64,000 nucleotides of DNA from JBBRHQ01 sp963720735 (GCA_963720735.1 CAVRGL010000008.1:248001-312000); one strand, 5' to 3'. Positions 24,511 to 33,742 are shown, numbered from the stretch's first letter. Made by a program: numbers and translations. Notes: generated by a model not told the origin, from the sequence alone.

Positions 24511-25710
24511 CTACGGGCTCGCCGCGAGCGGCGGAACCGCTTCGGAGACCGGCTCCGCAACCGGGTTCCAGCGGGTCCGCGGCTCGATCGCCTCGGCGAT
24601 TACCCGGTCCTGGTGGCGCTTGATCCGGTGCAGCATCGACTGCACCAGCTCCTCACCGAGCAGGGTCGGCTCGAGGCCGAGATCGAGCAGCTTCGTGTGG
24701 GTCGCGTTGTAGTAGTGCTGCTCGCGCTCGACCCGCGGGTTCTCGTAGCTGCGGACTTCGACCTCGAAGCCGAGGTGCCGCGCCGACTCGCTGACCAGGA
24801 CCGCAAGCTCGGAGACGGAGAACTGCTCGGTGAACTGGTTGAAGACCCTGAACTCCCCCGCAGCCGCGGGATTGTCCGCCGCCAGCTCGACGCAGCGCAG
24901 GGTGTCGCGGATGTTGAGGAATCCCCTCGTCTGCCCGCCGCTCCCGTAGACGGTGAGCGGATGCCCGATCACGGCCTGCAGGCAGAAGCGGTTGAGCACT
25001 GTGCCGAAGACCTCGTCGTAGTCGAAGCGGGTCAGCAGGCGCTCGTCGCGCGCCGTCTCCTCCGTCTCGATCCCGTAGACCACACCCTGGTTCAGGTCGG
25101 TCGCCCGTAACCCCCAGATGCGGCAGGCGAAGTGGATGTTGGTCGAGTCGTGGACCTTGGAGCAGTGGTAGAGGGATCCGGGCTGCTTCGGGAACGGGAG
25201 GGTGTCGCGGCGGCCCTTGTGCTCGATCTCGATGAAGCCTTCCTCGATGTCGATGTTCGGGGTCCCGTACTCCCCCATCGTGCCCAGCTTCACCAGGTGG
25301 CAGTCGGGAACATGGTCGCGGATCGCGAACAGCAGGTTGAGGGTGCCGATCACGTTGGTGTGCTGGGTTTCGACCGCCCGCTCGCGCGACATCATCGAGT
25401 AGGGCGCCGAGGGCTGCTCCCCGTAGTGGATGACGGCTTCGGGGCGGGTCTCCGCCACCACCTCGTCGAGGAAGGCGCCGTCCTCGACCCCGCCGACATA
25501 GCGGCGAATGTGATCGCCGGAGACCTGCTGCCAGGCGTCGATCCGCTCGTCGAGGCTGAGGATCGGCGTGAGCGATTCGGTGCCGTGCTCCTGGTGCCAG
25601 CGGCGACGGGAGAAGTTGTCGAGGACCGAGACCTCGTGACCCCGGGCCGAGAACCTCAGGGCCGTCGGCCAGCCGAGATAGCCGTCGCCCCCGAGAATGA
25701 GAACGCGCAT
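24511..25710 (-). CDS. sqdB: UDP-sulfoquinovose synthase
   Basis: This 399-residue extended SDR converts UDP-glucose and sulfite to UDP-sulfoquinovose. It is nearly collinear with plant SQD1: GGDGYLGWPTAL at residues 8-19 binds NAD, HYGEQPSAPYSMM near 96-108, TMGEYGTPNIDIEEG with Thr144 at 144-158, and the catalytic pair Tyr181/Lys185. RATDLNQGVVYG, GGQTRGFLNIRDT and QFTEQFSVSELA complete the family signature. I chose the ATG at 25708-25710, which begins exactly at the first strand and has TACCCT 8 bases upstream. No sulfolipid transferase is adjacent. Divergent from two membrane glycosyltransferases. Confidence 0.94.
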   Translation of the reverse strand: MRVLILGGDGYLGWPTALRFSARGHEVSVLDNFSRRRWHQEHGTESLTPILSLDERIDAWQQVSGDHIRRYVGGVEDGAFLDEVVAETRPEAVIHYGEQPSAPYSMMSRERAVETQHTNVIGTLNLLFAIRDHVPDCHLVKLGTMGEYGTPNIDIEEGFIEIEHKGRRDTLPFPKQPGSLYHCSKVHDSTNIHFACRIWGLRATDLNQGVVYGIETEETARDERLLTRFDYDEVFGTVLNRFCLQAVIGHPLTVYGSGGQTRGFLNIRDTLRCVELAADNPAAAGEFRVFNQFTEQFSVSELAVLVSESARHLGFEVEVRSYENPRVEREQHYYNATHTKLLDLGLEPTLLGEELVQSMLHRIKRHQDRVIAEAIEPRTRWNPVAEPVSEAVPPLAASP

Positions 25711-25718
25711 GGCGCGGG

Positions 25719-25724
25719 AGGGTA
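25719..25724 (-). promoter_or_regulatory. -10 element TACCCT of sqdB
   Basis: TACCCT on the minus strand is 8 bases upstream of the ATG. It sits back to back with TACCAT for the divergent gene in a 74-base interval, giving a compact divergent promoter. Confidence 0.45.
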
Positions 25725-25770
25725 GCGAATCGCCAAGGCGCCACAGGGCGGATCCGCTTCCCTGCGCGAC

Positions 25771-25776
25771 TACCAT
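25771..25776 (+). promoter_or_regulatory. -10 element TACCAT of the first GT39-like gene
   Basis: TACCAT ends 8 bases before the GTG at 25785; no Shine-Dalgarno is visible. It is consistent with a leaderless transcript. Confidence 0.45.
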
Positions 25777-25784
25777 CGAGGCCG

Positions 25785-27284
25785 GTGCCGCCGCGGGTCG
25801 AAGACAGCAACCCGGCGATCCGCCGCAGGATCGCCGAACTGGCCGCCCGCAACGGCGGCCGGGCCGGATTCACCGCGCTGGTGTTGATCCTGCTGGCCGG
25901 CGCCGCGCTGCGGATCGGCTACGCCTGGGACCCGTTCGAGCCCCAGGTCCTCGACGCCCGCGCCTACGCCCGGATCGCTCGCAGCCTCGAGCAGGACGGA
26001 TCGTTCGCCCAGCGCGGCGACTTCACCCCCGCCGAGGTGCAGCCGGCCAGCAACTACTCGCCCGGACTGCCGCTGCTGGTCGGGGGCCTTTACCGGCTCA
26101 GCGGCGGCGTCGACACCAGGCTGGCACGGGAGGTGCTGGCTCTGATCGCGTCGCTCTCGGTGCTCTTCGCCTACCTGATCGGCCGCAGGCTGGCCGGACC
26201 CGGAGCCGGCCTGATCGCCGCCGGCGCGGTCGCGGCGTATCCGGCGCTGCTCGAGTACGGCGGCATGCTGATGACCGAGCCGCTGGGCGCGACCCTGCTC
26301 TCCGGATCGGTGTTGGCGATTCTGCGGGCCGCCGATCGGCCCGGCGTCGCCCGTTGGCTCGGGCCCGGGCTGCTGCTCGGGGCGACCGCGATGGTGCGCC
26401 CCGAGTACCTCGGGATCGCCGCCGTCATCGCGCTGCTCCTCTTCGCCCGCTCGCTGCGCCCCCAGGGAGCCCGAAGGGCTCTTGCCCAGGCAGCCGTTCT
26501 CCTGGCCGGGGTGGCGATCGTCGTCGCGCCCTGGACGGTGCGCAATCTGATCGTCCTCGACCGCTTCGTCCCGATCTCCACCGGTGGGGGGCAGGTGCTG
26601 TTCGCCGGCACCTACCTTCCCTCCGGGGGCGATCCGCTCAAGGTGGGCGAGGCCGTGCTCGAGCGCAATCCCTCGGTCCGCCGTGAGCTGATGGCGGGCG
26701 GCCCGGCGCCGCCCCCGGACGGTCAGGACCCTCGCATCCTGCTCTCACAACCCCGCCCGCCCGGCACCGGCAACCCGCGGCAGGCGCTCTCGCAGCGCAC
26801 GGCCGCGCCCGAGCAACCGACGCTGGAGCGGATCCTCGCGACGCTGGCCGCCCAGCGCCACCCCGGAGTGGACAGTGACGTCGCCCTGGCGCGGATGGGC
26901 CGGGATCAGCTCTGGAACGACATCACGAAGCACCCGTGGCGCTACGCCGGGTTTCTCGCCAACAAGCTCAACCTGCTCTGGCTGCACGGCCCCCGCAGCG
27001 TGATGCGCGAGCCCGCCTGGGCCCTGCTCCATTTCCTGCTGATCGGCTTCGGCGCGATCGGCCTCGCGGCGCTGATCGCGGCGAGGCGCTTCGAGGCCCT
27101 GCTGATCGGGGGGATCCTGCTCTCGATCACGCTGATCGGCCTCCTCCTGGTCGCCTCGCCGCGCCGGGTGCTGATCGCTGTGCCGCTGGTGGCCCCGCTG
27201 GCCGGAACCGGCGTGCTCTTCTGCCTCGAGGCGCTGCGGCGCCGGCTGCCGGCGCCCGAGACCGGCCCCCGACCGACCGTCTAG
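25785..27284 (+). CDS. GT39/ArnT-like multi-pass membrane glycosyltransferase, copy 1
   Basis: This 499-residue protein has about ten hydrophobic segments. After the first segment the loop carries DARAYARIARSLEQDGSF and then SNYSPGLPLLVGGLYRL, the acidic first-loop arrangement of PMT/ArnT polyprenyl-phosphate sugar transferases. PWTVRNLIVLDRFVP and STGGGQVLFAGTY start a large extracytoplasmic domain. GTG start at 25785. It is 11 bases upstream of a paralogue and divergent from sqdB, suggesting a surface-glycan role. Donor and acceptor unknown. Confidence 0.8.
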   Translation: MPPRVEDSNPAIRRRIAELAARNGGRAGFTALVLILLAGAALRIGYAWDPFEPQVLDARAYARIARSLEQDGSFAQRGDFTPAEVQPASNYSPGLPLLVGGLYRLSGGVDTRLAREVLALIASLSVLFAYLIGRRLAGPGAGLIAAGAVAAYPALLEYGGMLMTEPLGATLLSGSVLAILRAADRPGVARWLGPGLLLGATAMVRPEYLGIAAVIALLLFARSLRPQGARRALAQAAVLLAGVAIVVAPWTVRNLIVLDRFVPISTGGGQVLFAGTYLPSGGDPLKVGEAVLERNPSVRRELMAGGPAPPPDGQDPRILLSQPRPPGTGNPRQALSQRTAAPEQPTLERILATLAAQRHPGVDSDVALARMGRDQLWNDITKHPWRYAGFLANKLNLLWLHGPRSVMREPAWALLHFLLIGFGAIGLAALIAARRFEALLIGGILLSITLIGLLLVASPRRVLIAVPLVAPLAGTGVLFCLEALRRRLPAPETGPRPTV

Positions 27285-27295
27285 CCTGGCCGCTC

Positions 27296-28669
27296 GTGGC
27301 CAGCGTCCTCGACTCGACCAGCGGCTGGGTCCGCGGGATCCCGGAGCGCTACGGGCGCCGCACGGTGATCCTCCTGGCCCTGATCCTCCTCGTCGGCTTT
27401 GCCCTGCGGGCCGATCGCGTCGTCAACCCGGTGACCGACCCCGTGGATGACGCCGCCGCCTACCTCGACCTCTCGCGCTCCCTCTATGAGGACGGCACCT
27501 ACGGCAGTCCCGGCTTCCAGAACACCAGCGACTGGTCGCCGGGCGCCCCGCTGCTCTACGCCGCCTCCTTCTACGCGACCGGCGGGGTGCGCGAGGGCAC
27601 GGTGCGGATCCTCAACACGATCCTCGGCTGTCTCGGGATCGTCGTCGTCTTCCTCCTCGGGCTCAGGCTGGGCACGCGGACGACCGGACTGCTCGCCGCT
27701 GCCGGCGTCGCCGTCTATCCCCCGTTCATCCACAGCACCGGCGAGATACTCAGCGAACCGCCGGCGCTGCTCACGCTGCCCGCCGCGGTGCTCGCCTTCC
27801 TCTGGGCCGACGACCGACGCAGCCCAACCGCATGGCTGCTCCCCGGCTTCCTCTTCGGGCTGACCGCGCTGATCCGGCCCGAGTACCTGGCGGTCGGCGC
27901 CGCCTTCGCGGTGTTTGCGCTGATCCGCGAGTGGCGCCGCCGTGGCCCGCGCGCCGGGGCGCTGGCCGTCGCTGCGCTGGTGCTCGCCTTCCTGGTCCCT
28001 GTGCTGCCCTGGACGGTGCGCAACTACGTCGTCCTCGACCGCTTCGTGCCGCTCTCGACCGGCGGCGGCAAGGCGCTCTACGTCGGCACCTTCCTGCGGG
28101 CGGACGGCGACTACCAGCGGGTCAAGGCGATCCTCGCCGCGCGCTACCTGGGGCGCGACCTCGAGCCGGGCTCGGCGGCGCTCGACCGGGTCAACCCCGT
28201 GCCGCTGTTCGACCGGGTCGCGCGCCGCTATCACGATCTCCCCCGGGACAGCGCCCTCGGCAAGATCGGCAAGCAGGCGCTCCGCGACGACATCACCGAC
28301 CACCCGCTCGACTACGCGGCGATGCTGGCCAGGAAGGTCGGGCGGATGTGGGGCAGCGGGGTCGGGTCGGCGATCGAGAGCCCGGCGGGTCGCCTTGCCC
28401 AACGCCTGCTCGTGCTCTTCGGCCTGGCCGGGCTCGGACTGCTCGCCTGGCGGCGGCGATGGGAGGCGATCGCCTTCGCCATTCCCCTGGCGACGATAAC
28501 CGGGGTCGGCGCGGTCAGCCTCGCAGCCCCCCGCCGCAACGAGATCCTCATGACCCTGGTGATGCCGCTGGCGGCGATCGCCGTCAGCGAGGCCACCGGC
28601 TGGATTCGATCCCACCGGGAACGGGCCGGAGGCCGACCCGCCCCTGCTCACGGCGGCGCAGGCGCCTGA
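27296..28669 (+). CDS. GT39/ArnT-like multi-pass membrane glycosyltransferase, copy 2
   Basis: This 457-residue paralogue of the preceding gene matches it at the first-loop acidic motif (DDAAAYLDLSRSLYEDGTYG), TSDWSPGAPLLYAASFY, the RPEYLAVG membrane turn and PWTVRNYVVLDRFVP followed by STGGGKALYVGT. It lacks most of the Pro/Gln-rich insert that copy 1 has after residue 300. The GTG at 27296 is 11 bases after copy 1's stop, so they are one operon and a tandem duplication. It probably transfers a sugar from a polyprenyl carrier on the outer membrane face. Confidence 0.8.
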   Translation: MASVLDSTSGWVRGIPERYGRRTVILLALILLVGFALRADRVVNPVTDPVDDAAAYLDLSRSLYEDGTYGSPGFQNTSDWSPGAPLLYAASFYATGGVREGTVRILNTILGCLGIVVVFLLGLRLGTRTTGLLAAAGVAVYPPFIHSTGEILSEPPALLTLPAAVLAFLWADDRRSPTAWLLPGFLFGLTALIRPEYLAVGAAFAVFALIREWRRRGPRAGALAVAALVLAFLVPVLPWTVRNYVVLDRFVPLSTGGGKALYVGTFLRADGDYQRVKAILAARYLGRDLEPGSAALDRVNPVPLFDRVARRYHDLPRDSALGKIGKQALRDDITDHPLDYAAMLARKVGRMWGSGVGSAIESPAGRLAQRLLVLFGLAGLGLLAWRRRWEAIAFAIPLATITGVGAVSLAAPRRNEILMTLVMPLAAIAVSEATGWIRSHRERAGGRPAPAHGGAGA

Positions 28670-28787
28670 GCCGGACCCGGAGGCGCACAGCCGCGCCCAA
28701 CGCAGGCCGGGCGCAGTTTCCGGCTTGGCCCGCGCCTATCCTCCATTCGCCGCGGCCGAGGCCGCAGTCGCGTCCCGGGGACCCCCG

Positions 28788-29852
28788 ATGACCCTCGCAA
28801 ACCTACTCCCGCCCGAGCTCACCGCCCTGCGCGCCGCGGGGCTGATCTTCGCTGCAGGAATCATCGCCTTTGCGATCGCCCGCCGGCGCTCGCTCAGAAA
28901 CGTCGACGTGCTCATCCTGCTCGCCGCCGGGGCCGGGCTCGCGGTCGTCTCCGGGACCGAGCTCACCGACCGCCTGCTCGAGGCGTTCTCGTTCCAGCGC
29001 GGCAACGGCGGCCGCATCCTCGGCCTCGCCGTGTTCGCGATCTTCGTCCTCTTCCTGATGATCCTGCGGGCGCTCTCGGTCTCGGCCCGCAACTCGCGGG
29101 AGATGTCGGCGGTGCTCGAGGGGATCGCCGCCGACGAGTTCCGCCAGGCGGGCCTGGCGGAGCGCTTCCGCGGCCGCATCGGCGTCCTCGTCCCCGCCTA
29201 CAACGAGGCTGACAACATCGCCTACGTCCTCGACCGCATCCCGGAGGAGGTGTGCGGCGTCGCGACCGCCGTGCTCGTCGTCGACGACGGCTCGCGCGAC
29301 AGCACCGGGGCGGTCGCCGCCGCGCACGGCGCCACGGTCGCCCGCCACGTGATCAACCGCGGCGGCGGCGCCGCCCTGCGCACGGGATACCGGCTGATGG
29401 TCGACTCCGGGGCCGAGATCGTGGTCACGATCGATGCCGACGGCCAGCACCTCCCCTCCGAGATGCCGCGGCTCGTCGAGCCGGTGCTGAGCGGCGAGTT
29501 CGACCTGGCCCACGGGTCCCGTGTCCTCGGCGACGCCGATCAGGGCCATGTCGCCCGCGAGATGGGGATCGTCTTCTTCAACCGGCTCGTCTCGCTGATC
29601 ACCCGCACCCACGTCACCGACTGCTCGAACGGGTACCGGGCGGTCCGCGCCGCGGTGCTCCCCCAGCTGGTGCTGCGACAGGAGCAGTTCCACACCTCCG
29701 AGTTCATGATCGAGGCGATCAAGCGCGGCATCCCGGCCACCGAGGTCCCGGTGACCGTTGTCAAGCGCCTCAGCGGCCATTCGAAGAAGCCCGCCGTGGT
29801 CCGTTACGGGATGGGCTTCGCCAACGCCATCGTCCGCAGCTGGCTGCGCTAG
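28788..29852 (+). CDS. DUF2304-GT2 fusion glycosyltransferase (polyprenyl-phosphate sugar synthase type)
   Basis: This 354-residue protein starts with a ~115-residue membrane region of three to four helices resembling DUF2304, which is often a separate small protein beside a GT2 gene. It is followed by a GT2 domain: VLVPAYNEADNIAYVL, LVVDDGSRDSTG, the metal-binding DADGQH, and the acceptor-site SNGYRAVRAAVL. This resembles dolichol-/polyprenyl-phosphate mannosyl or glucosyl synthases, which would load the carrier used by the upstream GT39-like proteins. ATG at 28788; an in-frame start 63 bases upstream is possible. Confidence 0.82.
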   Translation: MTLANLLPPELTALRAAGLIFAAGIIAFAIARRRSLRNVDVLILLAAGAGLAVVSGTELTDRLLEAFSFQRGNGGRILGLAVFAIFVLFLMILRALSVSARNSREMSAVLEGIAADEFRQAGLAERFRGRIGVLVPAYNEADNIAYVLDRIPEEVCGVATAVLVVDDGSRDSTGAVAAAHGATVARHVINRGGGAALRTGYRLMVDSGAEIVVTIDADGQHLPSEMPRLVEPVLSGEFDLAHGSRVLGDADQGHVAREMGIVFFNRLVSLITRTHVTDCSNGYRAVRAAVLPQLVLRQEQFHTSEFMIEAIKRGIPATEVPVTVVKRLSGHSKKPAVVRYGMGFANAIVRSWLR

Positions 29853-29882
29853 CGGCGCCCTCCGGCGCAGCCGGGCGCGAGA

Positions 29883-30170
29883 ATGTCGCGGATGGGATAT
29901 GAGTACCTCGTCATCGCCTTCTCCTGCGGCCTCGCCACCGGGCTGATCGGCCGTGGCAAGGGCTCCTCGTTCTTACTCTGGCTGGCGATCGGCACCGTCC
30001 TGCCCCTGATCGGGCTGGTCGCCGTGATCCTCTACCGCTCCGAGAAGTCCGAGCCCGAGCGTCGCTGCCCGACCTGCGGCAAGGTGCTGAAGCTCTACGT
30101 CCAGGTCTGCCCGCGCTGCGGCACCGACCTCTACCTGCCCCCGCGCGAGCAGGTCCACCACCCCGAGTAG
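29883..30170 (+). CDS. Small membrane protein with C-terminal zinc ribbon
   Basis: This 95-residue protein has two hydrophobic segments (residues ~6-25 and ~30-50) and a C-terminal zinc ribbon with CPTCGK and CPRCGT (four Cys in two CxxC pairs, 15 residues apart). This architecture is common in actinobacterial inner-membrane proteins of unknown role. The stop precedes the DUF1800 gene by about 100 bases. The start is probably 29883, although an ATG at 29892 is possible. Confidence 0.7.
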   Translation: MSRMGYEYLVIAFSCGLATGLIGRGKGSSFLLWLAIGTVLPLIGLVAVILYRSEKSEPERRCPTCGKVLKLYVQVCPRCGTDLYLPPREQVHHPE

Positions 30171-30267
30171 CCGGGCGTCCAGGGATGGGGCCCGCCGCCT
30201 AAAGGTGGGCGGGGACCGCACCGACAAACCAGGCAACGGCTCTCGCCGGAGCCGGCTCCCTGCCGTC

Positions 30268-31857
30268 ATGGCGACTCCAATGACATCCGCCGCCCTGCGT
30301 GCCGCCCGCGGGCACAAGAAGGGGCACAAGCACAAGCAGAAGAAGGGCTGGCGCGACCAGCACTACAAGTGGGTCGATCACGGCGACGGCACCGTCACCC
30401 GCGTCGCCTACTGGGTCCACCACGCCCACAAGCCACCGACGTCCCACGACCGCGGGCCCGGGCCACGGCCAGTTCCCAGGCCACAGAGACCGCGGGCCCC
30501 GGCGGCGCCCTCCCGGTTCAAGGTCTACAGCGGGCCCTTCGGCCGCCTCGAGGCGACCCGGCTGCTCAACCGCGCCGGGTTCGGGCCGAGGCCCGGTCAG
30601 GCAGAGGCCCTGGCGAAGAAGGGGATGAAGGCCGCGGTCCACTCCCTGACCCGCCCCAAGGGCCCGGCTGTGCTCAACGGGCCCGCACCCGTCGATGGCG
30701 ACGGCAACCCGATCGCCCCCGCGGACGCATGGGGCCACGACCACCTCTGGTGGCTCGACCGGATGATCCGCTCCGACCACCCCCTGGTCGAGCGGATGGC
30801 CCTGGTCTTCCATGACTGGTTCGCGACCTCTAACGAAGGCGTCTCCCGCCAGCAGCAGATGATCGACCAGTCGAACCTGTTCCGGCGCAAGTGCTTCGGC
30901 TCCTTCCTCGACCTGCTGAAGGCGGTGACGATCGACCCGGCGATGCTGCAGTGGCTGAACGGGATCGAGAACGACAAGTACGCCCCCAACGAGAACTACG
31001 GGCGCGAGATGATGGAGCTGTTCACCCTCGGCGCCGACCGCGGCGCCTACACCGAGGACGATGTCCGCGAGAACGCCCGGGCGCTGACCGGGTGGGACGC
31101 GGACTGGGACGACGACCTCGGGATGATCAACTTCCGCTTCGAGGCCGACCGCCACGACTCGGGCCGCAAGACGCTCTTCGGGCACAGCGGCAACTGGGAC
31201 TGGAAGGACTCCTGCCGCCTCTGCGTCGAGAACTCAAAGCACGCCTCCTTCTTCGTCACCAAGCTGTGGAGCTACTTCGTCGCCACCCCGCCCTCAGCGG
31301 ACACGTTGAAGGCGCTGATCGGCATCTACAAGAAGAGCGGCTACGGGATCCGGCCGGTGCTCGAGGCGACCCTCATGCACCCCGACTTCTACCGCGGGGC
31401 GCCGATGGTCAAGCCCCCGGTCGTCTACCTGGCGGGGATGCTGCGCACGCTCGGCCGCGGCGTCGACACCGAGAGCTGGGTCTGGCTCTGCTCGCAGATG
31501 GGCCAGCAGCTCTTCTGGCCGCCCAACGTCGCCGGCTGGGACGACACCGGCTGGCTCGACACCTCGACCATGAAGGCGCGCTGGCTCGGGGTCACCTACG
31601 CGCTCGATGGCCACAACTTCGACGCCTGGAACGACGGCTACGACGCCGAGGAGACGGTCGACGAGGCGCTGAACAGCGCTCTCGGCGCCTGGGCCTGGCC
31701 TGCGCTGCGGGCCGAGCAGCAGAGCGAGCTGGCCGGTTTCTCGAAGCGGGTCGAAGACCGGATCGTCGCCCCCTGGCAGCGACAGCCCTATCTCGCCATG
31801 CGCCAGAACGCGCTTCGCCAGCTGATCGCCGTCTCCCCCGACATGCAGCTGCAATGA
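30268..31857 (+). CDS. DUF1800 family protein
   Basis: About 529 residues. The basic N-terminal region is rich in His/Lys/Arg (GHKKGHKHKQKK), followed by the DUF1800 domain: ATRLLNRAGFGPRPGQAEAL, MALVFHDWFATSNEGV, NENYGREMMELFTLG and a C-terminal QQLFWPPNVAGWDDTGWL. DUF1800 proteins are exported in many bacteria, nearly always beside a DUF1501 gene, as here (ATGA overlap). Biochemical role unknown. The start is uncertain: a GTG at 30205 is also in frame. Confidence 0.85.
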   Translation: MATPMTSAALRAARGHKKGHKHKQKKGWRDQHYKWVDHGDGTVTRVAYWVHHAHKPPTSHDRGPGPRPVPRPQRPRAPAAPSRFKVYSGPFGRLEATRLLNRAGFGPRPGQAEALAKKGMKAAVHSLTRPKGPAVLNGPAPVDGDGNPIAPADAWGHDHLWWLDRMIRSDHPLVERMALVFHDWFATSNEGVSRQQQMIDQSNLFRRKCFGSFLDLLKAVTIDPAMLQWLNGIENDKYAPNENYGREMMELFTLGADRGAYTEDDVRENARALTGWDADWDDDLGMINFRFEADRHDSGRKTLFGHSGNWDWKDSCRLCVENSKHASFFVTKLWSYFVATPPSADTLKALIGIYKKSGYGIRPVLEATLMHPDFYRGAPMVKPPVVYLAGMLRTLGRGVDTESWVWLCSQMGQQLFWPPNVAGWDDTGWLDTSTMKARWLGVTYALDGHNFDAWNDGYDAEETVDEALNSALGAWAWPALRAEQQSELAGFSKRVEDRIVAPWQRQPYLAMRQNALRQLIAVSPDMQLQ

Positions 31858-33218
31858 ACCCTCGCCCGATCACCCACAAGTGCTGTCGCGACTTCACCCG
31901 CTCGCAGCTGATCCGCTCGGCCGCAGCCGAGGCGGGGCGCGGCCTGCCGGCGGTCGAGCCGGGGGTGCCGGTCCCGGCCGGCACCGGTCTGACCCGGCGC
32001 AGATTCCTCTCCCGCAGCGCCGGCCTCGCGCTCGCCGTCTATGGGGCTAGCAAGCTGCCGATCGGCGCCTTCGAGGAGGGCATCGCCGAGGCTGCCCAGA
32101 GCGACCGCATCCTCGTCTCCGTGTTCATGGAGGGCGGGGCCGACGCGCTCAGCCTGCTGGCCCCGGTCGGCGACAGCCGCTATGCGTCGCTGCGGCCGAC
32201 CCTCGCCCTCTCCCCCGACGACGGCACCCCCTTCAGCGAAGATCCGTCACTGCACTGGCATCCCTCCGCCTCCGGCCTGGCGACGCTGCACTCCGAGGGC
32301 AAGGTCTCGGTCTTCCCGGCGATCGGCTACGACAGCCCCAACCAGTCCCACTTCACCTCCCGGCACTTCTACGAGATCGGCGAGGTCGAGGTCGGCTTCC
32401 GCACCGGCTGGATGGGCCGCTACCTCGACCTCCACGGCGAGGACGAGAACCCGCTCCAGGGCCTCTCGCTCGCCGGCGAGCTCTCCCCCGCCCTGGCGAC
32501 GACATCGAAGCCGGTGGCGGCCGTTGACAGCGTCACCAACTACGACCTCTGGGCCCGGGTCGACCCGCCGGTCACCGACGAGATGTTCCTCAGCTTCGCC
32601 CGCTTCGGCTCATTCGCCTCGGATTCCACGGCGATGAAGCAGGCGCGCCAGGCGACCGGCCGGACCGAGGTGCTGCGCGAGCAGCTGCAGCAGTTCAACA
32701 GCTTCACCAGCCCGGTCGCCTACCCAGACAGCTACTTCGCCCAGAATCTCTCCGGCCTGGCGGCGATGATCGCCGCGGGGCTGCCGCTCCACCTCGTGAC
32801 GATCAGCGCCGAGGGCGGGTACGACACCCACTCCGACCAGGCGACGACTCTCGCCGACGACTTCCAGCAGACCGGCGACGCCCTGCTCGCCTTCCAGCGC
32901 GACCTCGAGGCCCGGGGGCTCGCCGACCGGGTCCTGGTCGAGGTCTGGAGCGAGTTCGGCCGCCGGCCCGAGGAGAACGGTTCCGGCACTGACCACGGCG
33001 CCGCGGGCGCCGCCTTGGTGATCGGCTCGGCGGCGAAGGGAGAGATGGTCGGCGAGTTTCCCGGCCTCTCCAGCCTCGATGAGAACGACAACCTCCTGCA
33101 CACCAGCGACTTCCGCGCCATGTACTGCTCGCTGCTCGAGCAGTGGCTGGGGCAGGACGCGGCGGCGATCATCCCCGGGGCGTCGAGCTTCTCGCGGCCC
33201 GCGCTGGTGAAGGCGTGA
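31854..33218 (+). CDS. DUF1501 family protein with Tat signal
   Basis: This 454-residue protein has a twin-arginine export signal, LTRRRFLSRSAGLALAVYG, near residue 46. It is followed by a DUF1501 (sulfatase/phosphatase-like fold) domain: VFMEGGADALSLL, YDSPNQSHFTSRHFYEIG, ISAEGGYDTHSDQ and VEVWSEFGRRPEENGSGTDHGA. Those Asp/His residues match the metal-ligand pattern of the alkaline-phosphatase-like fold. It starts inside the DUF1800 stop (ATGA), and the cupredoxin gene starts inside its own stop (GTGA). Substrate unknown. Confidence 0.87.
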   Translation: MNPRPITHKCCRDFTRSQLIRSAAAEAGRGLPAVEPGVPVPAGTGLTRRRFLSRSAGLALAVYGASKLPIGAFEEGIAEAAQSDRILVSVFMEGGADALSLLAPVGDSRYASLRPTLALSPDDGTPFSEDPSLHWHPSASGLATLHSEGKVSVFPAIGYDSPNQSHFTSRHFYEIGEVEVGFRTGWMGRYLDLHGEDENPLQGLSLAGELSPALATTSKPVAAVDSVTNYDLWARVDPPVTDEMFLSFARFGSFASDSTAMKQARQATGRTEVLREQLQQFNSFTSPVAYPDSYFAQNLSGLAAMIAAGLPLHLVTISAEGGYDTHSDQATTLADDFQQTGDALLAFQRDLEARGLADRVLVEVWSEFGRRPEENGSGTDHGAAGAALVIGSAAKGEMVGEFPGLSSLDENDNLLHTSDFRAMYCSLLEQWLGQDAAAIIPGASSFSRPALVKA

Positions 33219-33742
33219 GCCGGCGAGCCGCGCTGCTCGGTCTCGGCCCGCTCGTCATCGTCGTCGCGATTCTGGTTGCGCCGGTCGGCCCGGCGGCGGC
33301 CGGCGGCGGTGCATCGGCCGGGGCCTCCGGCTGCGCCTGGCACAAGCACACGAAGCGGGTGGTGCGGCACGTCCGCCGCCACGGCAAGCGTCACCGGATC
33401 GTCCGCACCAGGCACTGGTGGACCTGCGATCCGGTGTCATCCCCCGGACCCGCCCGTCTCGGTGTCAAGGCATACGAGTACGCCTACACGATGTCGCGAA
33501 ACACCGTCGCCCCCGGGGAGATCATCGTCGAGCTCGACAACCAGGGGGAGGATCCCCACAACCTCAACATCGCCCCAGTCGGCTCGAGCGGTCCCCCGCT
33601 GGTGCACTTCGACGACACGCCCTCCTTGCAGCGGACGCAGAAGACCTTCAGCCTGGCTCCCGGGACCTACGACCTCTGGTGTGACCTGCCCGAGCACGAA
33701 GCCCTGGGCATGCACGCGACGCTGACGGTCAGCTCCCCCTAG
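33215..33742 (+). CDS. Secreted cupredoxin (plastocyanin-like) protein
   Basis: This 175-residue protein has an N-terminal signal (LLGLGPLVIVVAILVAPVG). A His/Arg-rich linker (HTKRVVRHVRRHGKRHRIVRTRHWW in part) follows, then a ~95-residue cupredoxin domain with the type 1 copper set: His in DPHNLNI, then C-x4-H-x4-M in WCDLPEHEALGM. It is third in the DUF1800-DUF1501-cupredoxin operon, coupled by a GTGA overlap. It probably carries electrons or copper outside the cell. Confidence 0.83.
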   Translation: MSRRAALLGLGPLVIVVAILVAPVGPAAAGGGASAGASGCAWHKHTKRVVRHVRRHGKRHRIVRTRHWWTCDPVSSPGPARLGVKAYEYAYTMSRNTVAPGEIIVELDNQGEDPHNLNIAPVGSSGPPLVHFDDTPSLQRTQKTFSLAPGTYDLWCDLPEHEALGMHATLTVSSP

